Numbered from the stretch's first letter, positions 8,094 through 18,420 are shown. The stretch: 64,000 nucleotides of DNA from CAWAHD01 sp963781785 (GCA_963781785.1 CAWAHD010000003.1:620001-684000), one strand, 5' to 3'. The notes: generated from the sequence alone by a model not told the origin. Numbers and translations are program-made.

Positions 8094-9576
8094 GTGCGCT
8101 TCCGTCGATGCTGTTCCTTGACGCCTGGGACGGCGGCGCGCCTGTCTGCGGCCCGCCAGGCGACGGTGTAGTGCGTACGATTATGGACCGGCCAGTGCCG
8201 GAGGCTGGCCGGACCCTGTTCCCGAAACGACGAGATCTCTCCGACTGGCGCGACCTGGACGTCGGGTGGGGCTTGGTGCTGCCGCATAACCCGGATCTCC
8301 ACCCAGCGGATCTGGCGTGGGCCCATGACGCCCCCGAACCGGTCCGTCGACTGCTGGCCGCCCGCCAGACCGAGGTCGGAAAACACGCCACGATACCCGT
8401 CCTACGATCCTACTGCCCAAAGGTGCCCAAGGACGCCGACCGGAGAACCTCGACCGCGTTTCTGGTGAATCACCGGACCGGGAAGCCGTTGCACATCCGA
8501 TCGAAGTATGGGCTCGGCGTCGATCGGATCCCGCGTTACCTTCTTTTGGTCGGCCCTCCGGATCCCGCCGGGCTCTCGTGGTCGCTCCAATTCGCCCTCA
8601 ACGCGACGCGCTGCGTGGGCCGCCTCGACCTCGACGATGACGGACTTGAAAATTATGTCAACGCGCTCCTCTCCGACTGGTCCAACCAGCCCGCTCAAGA
8701 CGATCGCGTGTTGGTCTGGTCGGCGTTCCAGAAGGTGGGCGACCCGATGGGCGACCTGATGCGCCACGCCATCGGGCGGAAGGTGGTCGAGAAGTTTTCA
8801 AATGATGACGACCGAAGCTTCCGCGTAAAGCACGCCGAGGGGGAAAACGCAACGGCCGATGCCCTCGCGGACGCATTGGCCACGGAACAGCCGGGTTTGA
8901 TCGTTACGACCAGTCACGGCCAGACTGAAACGGCGGGCGGACCGGAAATCCTCGCCCGGGGACTGGGTCTGCCGATCGATGGCCTTGGCCGAGAGGTAAC
9001 GCCGGAGCGGATATTAGAGCGCTGGCAGCCCGGCGGCGCCATCTGGTACTCCCACGCCTGCTGCGGCGCAGGATGTTTCGGGGGGAACCGTTACGAAGGT
9101 GTCTTGACCCCGGACAGCCGCGCAGCCCGAACATTGACCTCCATCGGGAAGCTGCCTCCGGCCGTCGCTCCGCTGCCCAAGGCCCTGCTCGCAGCCAAAT
9201 CGCCCCTCCGCGATTCGTTGCGCCAGTCGATCCGACTTTCGACCTGACGCTCCGCAATTCCACGACCGGCCAGCATGTGACCAAGCAGGACGACGCGCTC
9301 TACATGCTCTTCGAGGAAGACGCACGCGGGCGCCGACGATTACCGCTTGGCTGGGCCCTGCGCAAGTGCTTCGAAGACCTGGCCAACCTGCCGATGCTGT
9401 TCCACGACGGACGGATCCGGTCGAACGGCGAAGCCGCACTCCAATGCTGGCTCGCCTGGCATGACCTGCAGAGCCTCGTCATCCTCGGAGACCCCGTGGT
9501 CGCCTTCCCTATCCCCCGCCACCCCCCCGGCACGTCGACGAACGCTGCGGGCGCCGTCCCTCGGAGCCCGTGCTGA
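8090..9576 (+). CDS. Second CHAT/caspase-like protein (frameshifted)
   Basis: About 495 residues once one frameshift near 9200-9220 is repaired. The first frame carries the putative catalytic His in 'LIVTTSHGQTE' and Cys in 'WYSHACCGAGCFGG'. The second frame continues with 'VDPTFDLTLRNSTTGQHV' and ends with 'LVILGDPVVAFPIPR', the usual end of this CHAT subtype. It differs from the CHAT protein at 187-1542 in size and motifs, so the two are not recent duplicates. It follows the hydrolase gene with a 4-base overlap. Protease activity is inferred from the conserved His/Cys pair. Confidence 0.75.
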
Positions 9577-9868
9577 GCCGGCGGCGACGCCCCGACCCAG
9601 GCCTCATCGACGCCAGGCCAACGCTGCGGGCGACCTCGCCTGAGCGACCCGATTCCCGCAACGGCTCCGCGTAGAACAATGCGACGGCAGGACTGGAGCG
9701 ATGTCGAGAGCGGCCGCGAGCGGCTGCTTTCCGACACAACCCGAAACCCTGGCCGAATGTGCTCGGACGTCCGTTTCATGCGTCGATGACGCAGGGTCGA
9801 CCGGGCTTTCAGCCGGCCTCGTCGAGGTCGGCACCCATGATAGGTTGATCAGAAAAGGAGATGATGTG

Positions 9869-10348
9869 ATGGTCATGTTCAATGCAATACTGAGTGCGAT
9901 GGCCGTGCTGACGAGTTTGACCGTGAGCGGCGGGCAACTTGCTTTCACCGTGAAGCAACCCGTACTGGACTGGAGGGCCGACGCTCAAATCACGAATCCG
10001 CGCAGCACGCCGGACATCGCGTATCTCAACAGCGTCCACGTCCTGCGAGAGACTGGCATGCCGAACCGCCTCTTCGGCGCCAAGAACCCGGTCTACACGA
10101 TCGAAAAGCCCGATTCGGACGGGATCCTGTTGCAATCGACAGGTGCGATTCGCGGTGGCTATGGCTGGGCGTGGAAGAAGGCCGAGGTCAACGGAGACCT
10201 ACGACTTGAGCCGGAGTTGACCGCGCTCCCCCTCAGGGATTTGCCCACTCACGCGAAGTTGGCAAAGTGCCTCCTGATGGACGGCGCACCCCTGAACAAT
10301 CATTTGCTTCGTGCCGGCCCGGCGTCCGCCTACTCGTACGTCATCTGA
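9869..10348 (+). CDS. Small putative exported protein
   Basis: A 159-aa protein of unknown family. ATG 9869 is preceded by AAAAGGAG at a good distance, which decides the start over the longer upstream frame. Residues 1-22 are hydrophobic (MVMFNAILSAMAVLTSLTVS) and look like a signal peptide or anchor. The rest is soluble, with no motif that I recognise. A strong terminator follows 15 bases after the stop, so this is probably the last gene of the rightward sigma operon or a single-gene unit. Confidence 0.6.
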   Translation: MVMFNAILSAMAVLTSLTVSGGQLAFTVKQPVLDWRADAQITNPRSTPDIAYLNSVHVLRETGMPNRLFGAKNPVYTIEKPDSDGILLQSTGAIRGGYGWAWKKAEVNGDLRLEPELTALPLRDLPTHAKLAKCLLMDGAPLNNHLLRAGPASAYSYVI

Positions 10349-10362
10349 GCCAGTAGATGCGC

Positions 10363-10397
10363 CGCCCTTCGCAAGCCGTTCTTGCGAAGGGCGTTTT
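10363..10397 (+). terminator. Strong intrinsic terminator
   Basis: A perfect 13-bp stem (CGCCCTTCGCAAG / CTTGCGAAGGGCG, 10363-10375 and 10381-10393) with loop CCGTT is followed by TTTT. It closes the unit ending with the small exported protein. Confidence 0.9.
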
Positions 10398-10417
10398 CGA
10401 TTCGCCAAGGAGACCGC

Positions 10418-10660
10418 ATGAGTTTCGGCCCCGAGTATAGGGAGAGTGTCATGATTCGCATCGGATCGCGGAAGTGTCTGACAGGAAAGCGCCGCCGCCG
10501 GTTCCAGCAAGAGATGATCCTGCAAGTCCTGGCGATGAGCGCCGTCACCAAGCCTGAAGGTCCGCCGATTCACGGCGCGCATGGACAGCCCCGCCTTGGC
10601 GTGGTGCCGTTCTCCACTGGCGGATCACGGGATTTCTCACGGGACGTTAATCGATTTTGA
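10418..10660 (+). CDS. Hypothetical 80-aa protein
   Basis: A frame starting at ATG 10418 with a clear AAGGAG seven to eight bases upstream encodes 80 residues (MSFGPEYRESVMIRIGSRKC and onward) with a basic stretch 'GKRRRRFQQEM'. No family is recognised. It begins directly after the terminator. The ribosome site is the only strong support. Confidence 0.35.
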   Translation: MSFGPEYRESVMIRIGSRKCLTGKRRRRFQQEMILQVLAMSAVTKPEGPPIHGAHGQPRLGVVPFSTGGSRDFSRDVNRF

Positions 10661-11075
10661 GGAGATGACCCCGCGCGTCGGAAGTTCCCGCCCTCTGTCT
10701 CCTGATCCCCCCTCAGCCAACAGCATGGATCCCGCTTGCGGGAGGTTCCCACGCGACCGCAGTCCCGTCATGGTGCATGCTATGGATAGATTGCATGAGA
10801 TCGAAAGCGACACAAATTGGCCTGGAAACGAGGGCAGGGAGGCCAAGAAGCGTGGGTCCGGTTGATCGAGTTGAGTGAGGATGAGCATCCGGTGATTCAA
10901 CTTGAGAACACTCTCGGTGGCGCTGGGCCCTCACCCGAGCCCTCTCCCCCCGAGAGGGAGCCAGTCAAATGCATCAGCCGCCGGCGTACTGTGGCGCTGG
11001 GCCCTCACCGCAGCCCGCTCCATACCGAGACCAGCGCGCGGCCCTTCGGGCGCGCTCTTGACATGGACTCTCGCC
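10661..11075. repeat. Intergenic repeats in a gene-free stretch
   Basis: No gene is seen here. The 19-base motif GTGGCGCTGGGCCCTCACC occurs at 10917-10935 and again at 10991-11009. Just after the first copy, CCCTCTC and GAGAGGG form a short hairpin around 10940-10962. Such 'GGCCCTCACC...CCCTCTCCC' blocks behave like short interspersed extragenic repeats. Confidence 0.6.
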
Positions 11076-12284
11076 TCAGCTTCGCAACACCGACAGGGGC
11101 GCGAAGGTGCCGCCGAGCGCCCGCTTCGACGGCAGGCCGAGCCAGCCCTCCAGGACGCCGGCGTAAACGTGGCGGAAGTCCACCGTCATCTTCAAGTCGC
11201 CGTCGTCCAGGTCTGTGAGCCTCGGGTACGCCCCGTGCATACCCGGCCGGACATTCGGCCCGGCCAGGAGCACTGGCGCGGCCGTCCCGTGGTCAGTCCC
11301 GTTCGAACCGTTCTCCGCAACGCGGCGGCCGAACTCGCTGAAGATCAAGATAAGAACCCGGTCAGCCAGACCCGACGCCGCCAGATCGTCGAGAAACGCT
11401 TTGACTGACACGGAAAGCTCCTCCAGAAGCGGCGCGTGCCGCGGAAGCTGCTGGCCGTGGGTGTCGTATCCTCCCTGCTCGAGATAGTACACGCGCGTGC
11501 CCAACCCGGCCTTGATCAACCGCGCCGTCAGTCCCAGCCGCCGGGCCAGCTCGTACTCGGGATAGGACGCTTGACCGCCCTTGGCCCCGGCGACGGCCGC
11601 CAGGCGGTCCGCCGTGGTATACGCGTCCAGCAGGCTGCGGCGCAAGAACTGCTCCAGATCGTCGCCGGCCGTGGAAGAGCCGACCGGCTTGGCCTCGGCC
11701 TCCTTGTCGCTCAAGGCAAAATCGTCGAGCCGGTCGAGCGCCGCACTGACGGAGCGCCGGCCCCGAATGGCCGGCGGCGGGTCGTCGCACCCGATCAAGA
11801 GCGCAGCCGGGGCCCCGTCACGCGTCGTCCCTCCCTCGTCCAGGCCGCGGCCGACCCAGCCTAACTCGGTGTGGTCGTGCGCATCCAGCCGGGCGGATTG
11901 CCAGATCGCCATGCTGCGGAAGTGCGAGCGGCTCGGGTTCGGATACCCGACGCCCGGAATGATCGCCAGCCGGCCCGATTCGAGCAGCTTGCCCGCATCG
12001 CCCATTGCCGGGTGCAGACCGACCTCCCCGCTGACCTTGATCAGCCGCTTCTCCGGCAGCCGGATCGCTTTGCGGTACCTGGCGTAGCCCTCATCCTTGA
12101 ACGGAACGACCGTGTTGATGCCGTCGTTGCCGCCGTTGAGCTGCACGACGACCAGGATGCGGCCGTCCTTCTCGGGGCCGGCGGCGTGCGCCGTGCGCGC
12201 CAGGAAGCCGGGCAACGTGGGCGCCAGCGCGATCAGCGTCGACTCCCGTAGGCCGCGGGCGAAGAAGTCTCGGCGCGTGATCAT
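11076..12284 (-). CDS. DUF1501 family protein, Tat-exported
   Basis: A 402-aa member of the DUF1501 family, whose fold resembles alkaline-phosphatase/sulfatase proteins and which is greatly expanded in planctomycetes. The start at ATG 12284 has an AGGAGGT ribosome site. The N-terminus carries a twin-arginine signal (ITRRDFFARG followed by a hydrophobic stretch to about residue 35). Family landmarks seen are 'VVVQLNGGNDGINTVVPF', 'GGYDTHGQQ', 'FSEFGRRVAENGSNGTDHG' and the C-terminal 'DFRHVYAGVLEGWLG'. It follows DUF1800 by 29 bases, the usual pairing. Molecular function is unknown; an extracellular or periplasmic role is expected. Confidence 0.9.
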   Translation of the reverse strand: MITRRDFFARGLRESTLIALAPTLPGFLARTAHAAGPEKDGRILVVVQLNGGNDGINTVVPFKDEGYARYRKAIRLPEKRLIKVSGEVGLHPAMGDAGKLLESGRLAIIPGVGYPNPSRSHFRSMAIWQSARLDAHDHTELGWVGRGLDEGGTTRDGAPAALLIGCDDPPPAIRGRRSVSAALDRLDDFALSDKEAEAKPVGSSTAGDDLEQFLRRSLLDAYTTADRLAAVAGAKGGQASYPEYELARRLGLTARLIKAGLGTRVYYLEQGGYDTHGQQLPRHAPLLEELSVSVKAFLDDLAASGLADRVLILIFSEFGRRVAENGSNGTDHGTAAPVLLAGPNVRPGMHGAYPRLTDLDDGDLKMTVDFRHVYAGVLEGWLGLPSKRALGGTFAPLSVLRS

Positions 12285-12313
12285 GATCTCACCTCCTGGG
12301 AAGAGAAAATGGG

Positions 12314-13667
12314 TCAAATCCGCTGCGCCTCGGCGGAAGCCAGCAGTCGTACCAGAGCATGCCGGGCCGTTCCCGGCCGTTCGAGAGGGACCTTGGGGCT
12401 ATCGGCACCGAGCAAGAGCTGCGCGAAGAAAGACGGGTTTCCTCCCTGGCCGTGGCGGGCGGCCAGCGCGATCGGGTCGAACGACGTTCCCAGGCCGGCC
12501 GAATCGACACCCACCAGGGCCGCGGCGAAGTTCGCTCGCCCGAGGGCCGAGCGGGTGGTGATCCAGTTGCGCCCGCCGGTCCACCCGCCGACATTGGGCG
12601 GATAGAACAGGTCCTGGCCGAGCCGGCCGCACCAGTCGGCCAGGACCGGAGTGCTCGGCGCCGGGTCGAGCATCTCGAGGGCCCGCACCGCACCCAGGAT
12701 AAAATCGATCGGGCTGGCGATCCGCCGGCCGAGATTGGCGGCGCCAAAGAACAGGCGCGACCGCAGCACCAAGCTGACGCCCCAGCCGATGTCCAGGTCG
12801 TGGGCCCGCAATCCAACGGCCAGCGCGCCAATCGCCCCCTCGTCGACCGCCCCCTCTCCGAAGAACTCATGACAGAGCCGCCAGGCCAGGCGGCCTGACG
12901 TGGCGGGATGATCGAGGATGCAGCGCGGCCAGCCCGTCCGCGTCGAACGCACGCTTCGTGCCGAGGATGGTCTTGGTGGCTGCGTCGTGTCGCACTGGAA
13001 CGAATCGCGCCTGGTCGTGCACGAGCTTCCAGCCGGTCAGGGCGCGGGCGGCCTCCTTGACGTCGTCCTCGGAATAATGGCCGATCCCCAGCGTGAACAG
13101 CTCCAGCAGCTCGCGGGCCAGGTTCTCGTTGGGGTGCCGCTTGCTGTTCTCCGGCGCGTCGAGCCAGATCAGAAGCGCCGGGTCGCGGAGCATCGCGTGC
13201 AGCAGCCGGCCGAACGGGGCGCAACACAGCGAGCGCAGGGTCTCGTTCTGCCGCCGCATCAGCGCCAGGTCGTTGACCTTCAAGTTGCTGGTGGCGAAGT
13301 GGTCATGCCACATGAGGGTCAGGCGCTCGGTCAGCACGTCCGGCCCGAAGAGCATGCGGTAGACCCACCAGCCCTTCAAGCGGTTGGGCTCGGGTACCGC
13401 GAGGGCTCGCTCGGCCAGGCGGTCGGCGAAGGCGGCGAAGCCATCGGGAACGCCGCAGGATCGGGACTTCCCTTCCAGCACCCGGTTGATCGACGCCTCG
13501 GAGCCATCCTTGAGGTCGCGCTGGATCTCGTCCCAGGTGGCGGCGAAGCCGGCCCGGCGGTGCAGGTGCACAACGCGCCGCAGGTCCCAGGGCGCCTGGG
13601 AATCCGGTACGTAAGGCGCCCACGGGCCGCCCGGGTCCGTGTCTGACGAACGTGGTCGCATCGGCAA
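12314..13667 (-). CDS. DUF1800 family protein (frameshifted)
   Basis: About 450 residues in two frames. The first includes the DUF1800 landmarks 'RRVVHLHRRAGFAATWDEI', 'LTLMWHDHFATSN' and 'NENLARELLELFTLGIGHY'. The second continues 'ILDHPATSGRLAWRLCHEFF' and 'LFYPPNVGGWTGGRNWITT'. The shift lies near 12920-12930 and is probably an indel error. It sits 15 bases after the stop of the sigma/carboxypeptidase-regulatory gene and 29 bases before DUF1501, so all three form one operon. The function of DUF1800 is unknown; it almost always accompanies DUF1501. Confidence 0.85.
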
Positions 13668-13682
13668 GCTCCTGAAACCGGC

Positions 13683-16600
13683 CTATTCGGCCGTCACCTT
13701 CACGTCGCCCAGGTCACGAACCTCGCCGGGCTCTGCGGTCAGGTTCTTCAGGACCTCGCCGGTGCGATAGCGAACGAACGGCCGCTTGCTGTCCCTCACG
13801 CTGATGATTGTCTTGACGTCCCTCTTCAGACCATCCACCTGAAAACGGCCGTCGGAACCGGCCATGACGGTTTCGTTGTCCGGCCAGAGACCATCCGGGC
13901 CCCCGGGCAGATTCGCGTGGTCGGCCTCAAAAGTCGTGGCCTCAAGCTGGGCACTCGCGAGAGGCTGGCCGTCTTCATCGACCAGGCGGCCCTTGACCGA
14001 GCCCGCGCGCTCCATGCGCACGACCAGCGGTGCGTCACTTTTGATGTCGTCGTCTTTGAGGACGACCGAGCCCACCAGGTGAAGATCCTGGTGTGCGAAG
14101 ACGACCAGACGAGTCAGACCAGGCATCAGCCCATGGACTTCAAACGCGTCGGCCTCGAGAGTCCGGACATCTCCCCACCGGCTGGCCTGGCCATAAACGC
14201 GCGCTCCGGTCACCGGCTTGCCGGTTGGACCGATCAACCTTCCTTTACGCGTCTCACCGCGGGTCAACTCCAGCTCCACCGCGAGCGACTCGGTGCCGGG
14301 CGGGATGTTGATGAACTGGTAGGTATGCGAGCCGCTGAGCGCAGTGGTGAAGGTCTCGCCATCACCAAAACCGCCGATGCCTTTGCCCCGGTCCGCGGTC
14401 TTCAGGTGGGCGCGGACGTACGGGTCGTCCTTGGTGCTGACGGCTGCAATTGCGGCGATCATCGCGTGGCCGGGCGGGATCGTCACACCGAACCTCGCGC
14501 CGGCCAGCCTGGAGAACCCCGGGGCGCTTCCCCGGGGTTCACGTTATCAGGCGTCTTGAAATAGCTGATATATGCTGGTGGGACTGCACGTCCCGTCGCC
14601 GAGTCAACCAGCCGCCCGGTCACGATTACCCCCGGGCACAGCTCGATTGTCTGCTCGATCGGCTTGAGCCCTTCGGTGTCATCGACAATGACGGTGTGGC
14701 GGAGGAACCGGTCGATTCCCGTCCTCGGGTTAAAGCTCAGTTGGTAGAACTCCCCCTTGGGCACACCATTGAGGCGGAAGCGGCCGGCGTCATCGGTCCG
14801 GACGGTGACGATGGTATGGGTCGCCGCGTCGGCGACCCGCACGAGGGCGCCTGCGACCGGTTTGCCGGACCCCTTCAAACGGACAACGCCCATGAATGGC
14901 TTGGACGGGCTGGCGATGTAGTCGAAGGTCGCGCCGACGAGCTGCACCCGCTGGGGGTAGACGCCGATGAACGCGCCATCCCGGCCGAACATCAGCGACT
15001 CGGACTGCGTAGCCGGCCGCGCCTTGGGCGGGGTCTTCGGGGCGCGGGCGATCACGTCGAGCGTGCCGTCTGCCACGCCGCCGCCGTGGAAGTTCAATCG
15101 GGCGACGCGGTCGCGGCCGATGCCTTGGATTTCGAAGCCACCGTCGGCGCCGGTGATCCACGCGTCCGGGCCGCCTGTCCAGACTGGTGCGATCTCCGCC
15201 TCCCGGGGTGGGCCCAGGAGGTCGAGCCCATACCAGCTTGTGATCCGACGTTCCGCCATCTGTCCCGAGGCCAGCATCGCGTCCAGGTCGACCCCGTCTT
15301 TGAGGGTGCCGATCACTCGGAGCCGGACGACGACCCCCGCAACGGGCCGGCCTTGCGAATCCAGGACACGCCCGCGGACCGGCACGTCGTCGCGGACCAG
15401 GTGCAAGATCGCCTCGCCTCCCTTCGCGAGGTCGCCAGCCTCCACCCAGGCCGGTGCGAATCCGCGAGCGGCGGCCACGATCTGGGACTTGTGCCAGCCG
15501 GGCCCGCCATCGGACAGGACGCCGCCCGAAGTCTTGTCTAACTCGAACTGGAACCGCCCGTCGGCATCAGTTACCGCCGAAGGCGCCTTTTGCGGCCCGG
15601 CCGTCGGGTCCATCGGGGGCTCAACCGGTTCGGCGTAGGGGCGCACGTGGACTTGAGCGCCGGCGACCGGCTTGCCATCGGGGTCGAGCACCCGGCCGCG
15701 CACGGGGAACATGCCTTCCGTGTCGGCTGAGGCCGGTTTCGGCTGCGGCAGAGCGGTATTGGCCGCGGGGCGGCCGGCCGGTGCCGCGGGCGCGGGCGTC
15801 CCCTTCGGCGCCGTCTGTCCGAGCGAAACGAGGGCGGCCGACGCCCCCCAGCCGATGAGGCCGGCGGCCAGCAGCGTGGCTGATGCCAATTTGATCTTTT
15901 GGAGCAACATGACCTTGAACACCTCCTGAGCCAACTGCTGAGCCGCCGCCGAGACCCCAAGGGCGGTGATTGTGGAATTCAGTGTCGCGACCGCGGCACG
16001 AACGGTCGCTTCGCTCCAGGCCGGCGGCACGGCGGCGCGCGCTTCGCGCAGGAATACTGCGCCGAGAGCTGCGCTGTCGGGTGCCAGCCCGCACCGGGCC
16101 AATCGGCGCTCGATCGCGCTCGCCCCTCGCCCAGCCGCTGGTGGATCGTCCGTTCGCTCCAGTGCAATTGCCGGGCGGCCTCCGCCTGGGTCATGCCTTC
16201 CAGGTCGCAGTGGACGACCGCGAGACGGTACTTCTCGGGCAGCCGCGCGATCTCCTCATGAAGCGCGGGCAGCAAATCATCCGAGGCTGGCGGCCCGTTT
16301 GCACCCGTCGCGACAGCCATCTCTCCCACCTGCCTTTCGAGCGTGCGCCGCCGGGCGAGGGCGTTATTGGCCTGGATCGCGACGCGATGCGCGACCTGGT
16401 GCAGCCAACCCGCCAAGGTGTCTCGTCCCCGGATTGTGCCGCCCTTCTTGACCAGGACCAGAAAGGTTGCCTGGAAGGCGTCCTCGGCATCGTGCGGGTC
16501 GCGCAGGATCCCCCGGCAGACGCTCAGGACCATGGGTCCGTGCCGCCCCACCAGCGCTTCGAAGGCGCCGCCGTCACCCCGGCTGAGGAAACGCTCCAGG

Positions 16601-16689
16601 AGCTGGGCGTCGGAGAGCCCAGCGGCCACGCCCTCGGCGAACAAGCGGTCGATCTGTCGCAGGGCAGCGCCCAGTGTCTCGCCGGCCAT
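13683..16689 (-). CDS. ECF sigma factor fused to membrane segment and carboxypeptidase-regulatory-like repeats (two frameshifts)
   Basis: Three frames join into one protein of about 1000 residues. Residues 1-190 are an ECF sigma factor: region 2 'DAEDAFQATFLVL' and region 4 'TQAEAARQLHWSERTIHQRL'. A frameshift near 16110-16130 leads into a linker and a membrane helix 'ASATLLAAGLIGWGASAALV'. Then come several carboxypeptidase-regulatory-like/CNA-B-type beta sandwiches (for example 'VRGRVLDPDGKPVAGAQV' and 'VKGRLVDEDGQPLASAQL'). A second shift near 14516-14530 separates the last part. This sigma-transmembrane-repeat layout is known from planctomycetes. The sigma part is predicted to be cytoplasmic and the repeats outside. 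It heads the operon with DUF1800 and DUF1501. Confidence 0.85.
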
Positions 16690-16896
16690 GTTTCGGAGTC
16701 CCCTCGTCCTCGTGCTCTATTCGTTAATGAGAGCCCGGCGCGGGCCGTCCCGCAAATTTTCTTGAGGATTTTCGCCGGTTCCGGTCGGCTGATTCCTCGC
16801 CGCGATCGTCGGTAGGCCGAGCCGGATTGCTGCCGATCTTGGCGAGTGTTACGATGGCTTTTGGCTTCGGTTCAACGCCCGACGATTCCATATCTT

Positions 16897-17238
16897 ATGG
16901 CACACAAGACAGTCACGGCAAAACCGGAGCCGGTAGGTACAGCGATGGTTGAGCAAATCGCTGGCCTCGATGCCAAGAGCATTTCGCCCCAGACGGCGCG
17001 CCATTTCCTGGATCTCTTGTTCTCCCGGTCACACCAGCAGCAGGTCGATGCACTGTCGCAGAAGGCGCAGGCGGGATCACTCACGCCCGCGGAGCGCGCC
17101 AAACTGGACGAGTTCATTCGCGTGGCTGACCTGCTCGCGATCCTGCAATCACGCGCACGCCAAGCCCTGAAGCGCGGGGGCCTCCTCTTGATCATCGATG
17201 GTGGCGATGGTGCAGAATTGGGGAGATCGGCGAGATGA
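16897..17238 (+). CDS. Conserved planctomycete small protein
   Basis: A 113-aa soluble, helical protein of a family common in planctomycetes, recognised from 'LTPAERAKLDEFIRVADLLA' followed by 'ILQSRARQALKR'. In other genomes this family often precedes an HNH nuclease gene, but here a small membrane protein follows. ATG 16897 fits the family start; the frame is open upstream. Function unknown. Its stop overlaps the next ATG (ATGA). Confidence 0.75.
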   Translation: MAHKTVTAKPEPVGTAMVEQIAGLDAKSISPQTARHFLDLLFSRSHQQQVDALSQKAQAGSLTPAERAKLDEFIRVADLLAILQSRARQALKRGGLLLIIDGGDGAELGRSAR

Positions 17239-17499
17239 ACAGGCTCACTCGGGTCGGCGCGAGGCGGAAAACCAGTAATCCTCTGGCCGGGAGTCTTGTT
17301 ATCGGCAGGGGGCGTCGTAGCCACCGTGCTGATCGGCTACTCGCTCATGGTGGCGGGCGGCGGGGGTTCGTTCGCCGTCCTTCTCGCATTGATGAGCGCG
17401 ATCATTTGCCTGGGACTGATTGCGTTCGATGTCCGAATCAAGCTTTCGCTGCCAGCGGATTCCCTGCCGCGGATGGACGAACGCGGGGAGAATCGGTGA
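17235..17499 (+). CDS. Small two-helix membrane protein (frameshifted)
   Basis: ATG 17235 overlaps the previous stop (ATGA) and starts MNRLTRVGARRK. Removing one A from AAAA near 17268-17271 joins it to a frame with two membrane helices ('VILWPGVLLSAGGVVATVLI' and 'FAVLLALMSAIICLGLIAF') and a charged tail ending DERGENR, about 87 residues in total. The homopolymer context points to a sequence error. No family is recognised; it is probably translated together with the upstream gene. Confidence 0.6.
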
Positions 17500-17825
17500 G
17501 CTGCCGGATTTCTTGACGTCTCTCCGTTGGCAATGGTCGGCCGAACGCGGGGTGAGCGGGCAGGCAGCCGGCACGGCGTTGATCTCGGTGCTGCCCAGCT
17601 TGGGCGCACGAGGTGTTAGCGAAAGCCCTGAAGACGAGAGCACTCGATGCCATCCGCGAGTTGATCGGCCACAACATCTGCCCGGGCCGGATCGGTGCAG
17701 GGCCGATCGAATTCCGGAGCAAAGGATGCACACAGCCAGAAAATGACTTCGACGAAGTCCGGTCCGGCTCTCGTCGAAGCGACCCGGAAGCCGCGTGACT
17801 GCGCCTGGGAATCAGGGGCAGAGCT
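17500..17825. other. Gene-free stretch
   Basis: No coding signal, RNA gene or clear repeat was found in these 326 bases. They start the region of gene debris that runs to about 20 kb. Confidence 0.5.
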
Positions 17826-18008
17826 TCAAGAGACCAAGAGCAATTCACCTTTCAGTCCGTCGTAGACGAACTGGCAGTGCGCGAGCATGTCCCGACCGAT
17901 CAGCGCCAGAACGCCTGGGTCGGCGGGAACGACAGCCGCGGATTCAATTCCGACCCAGGAACCAGTCACTGGCGAGACTATGGCCCCGCCGAACGCCACT
18001 CGTGGCAT
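17826..18008 (-). pseudogene. Remnant of a retropepsin-like aspartyl protease family gene
   Basis: A 60-codon frame starts MPRVAFGGAIVSPVTG and ends 'ALIGRDMLAHCQFVYDGLKG', the typical C-terminal signature of small retropepsin-like proteins in planctomycetes. The central part with the catalytic Asp-Thr-Gly is absent, so the gene is short by roughly half and cannot be an active protease. It follows the remnant at 18041-18166 on the same strand, as such gene pairs usually do. Confidence 0.5.
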
Positions 18009-18040
18009 CAGATGACCGCGCTCGGGATGTGATGCACCGG

Positions 18041-18166
18041 CTAGGAGGGCGAGACTTGCTTCACGAAAAGAGGCCCGATTCCGAACCGCGAGTAACCTGC
18101 GTCGAGAGCCTCGTCTCGAGACTCGTAGAAGCCGTCGACCTGGTCGCCCTTGATCAGTCCGAAACT
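18041..18166 (-). pseudogene. C-terminal fragment of a small conserved protein
   Basis: The frame reading 'SFGLIKGDQVDGFYESRDEA' and ending 'GIGPLFVKQVSPS' matches the C-terminal half of small proteins that commonly precede retropepsin-like genes in planctomycetes. No convincing start is present upstream in frame. It is probably a decayed partner of the remnant at 17826-18008. Confidence 0.45.
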
Positions 18167-18254
18167 CGCGAGACGATGTGAGGGACTCCAGAACAGTGGT
18201 GATGATCGGGACCACCGGTTTCAGAACGGATTTATCCTGGCTGGGACGCGAATG

Positions 18255-18314
18255 CGACTGAGAAAACCCATCCATGGTCATGTCGTCGATCATTCGCTGC
18301 CGCAAGCGAGTCAT
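18255..18314 (-). pseudogene. N-terminal fragment of a tyrosine recombinase/integrase
   Basis: ATG 18314 starts MTRLRQRMIDDMTMDGFSQS, which resembles the first helix of phage-type integrase core-binding domains (such as 'LRQRMIEDMQLRGF'). After about 20 residues the similarity stops. It is too short for certainty but fits a locus with mobile history. Confidence 0.4.
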
Positions 18315-18420
18315 GGTAAGCTCGTGCGCTGAGGTCGAGGGGTGGGAAACCACCCTAATGGCGGCTCAGGCAGCGGGCGACGTCGGCCCAATTCAGGAAA
18401 CCTGATCGAGGATAACTCCC

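Noticed and set aside
187..9576. A type III CRISPR-associated sigma/CHAT (craspase-like) system
   Set aside because: No Cas7-11, Csx29/30/31 or CRISPR repeats are visible; only the sigma-CHAT pairing is shared.
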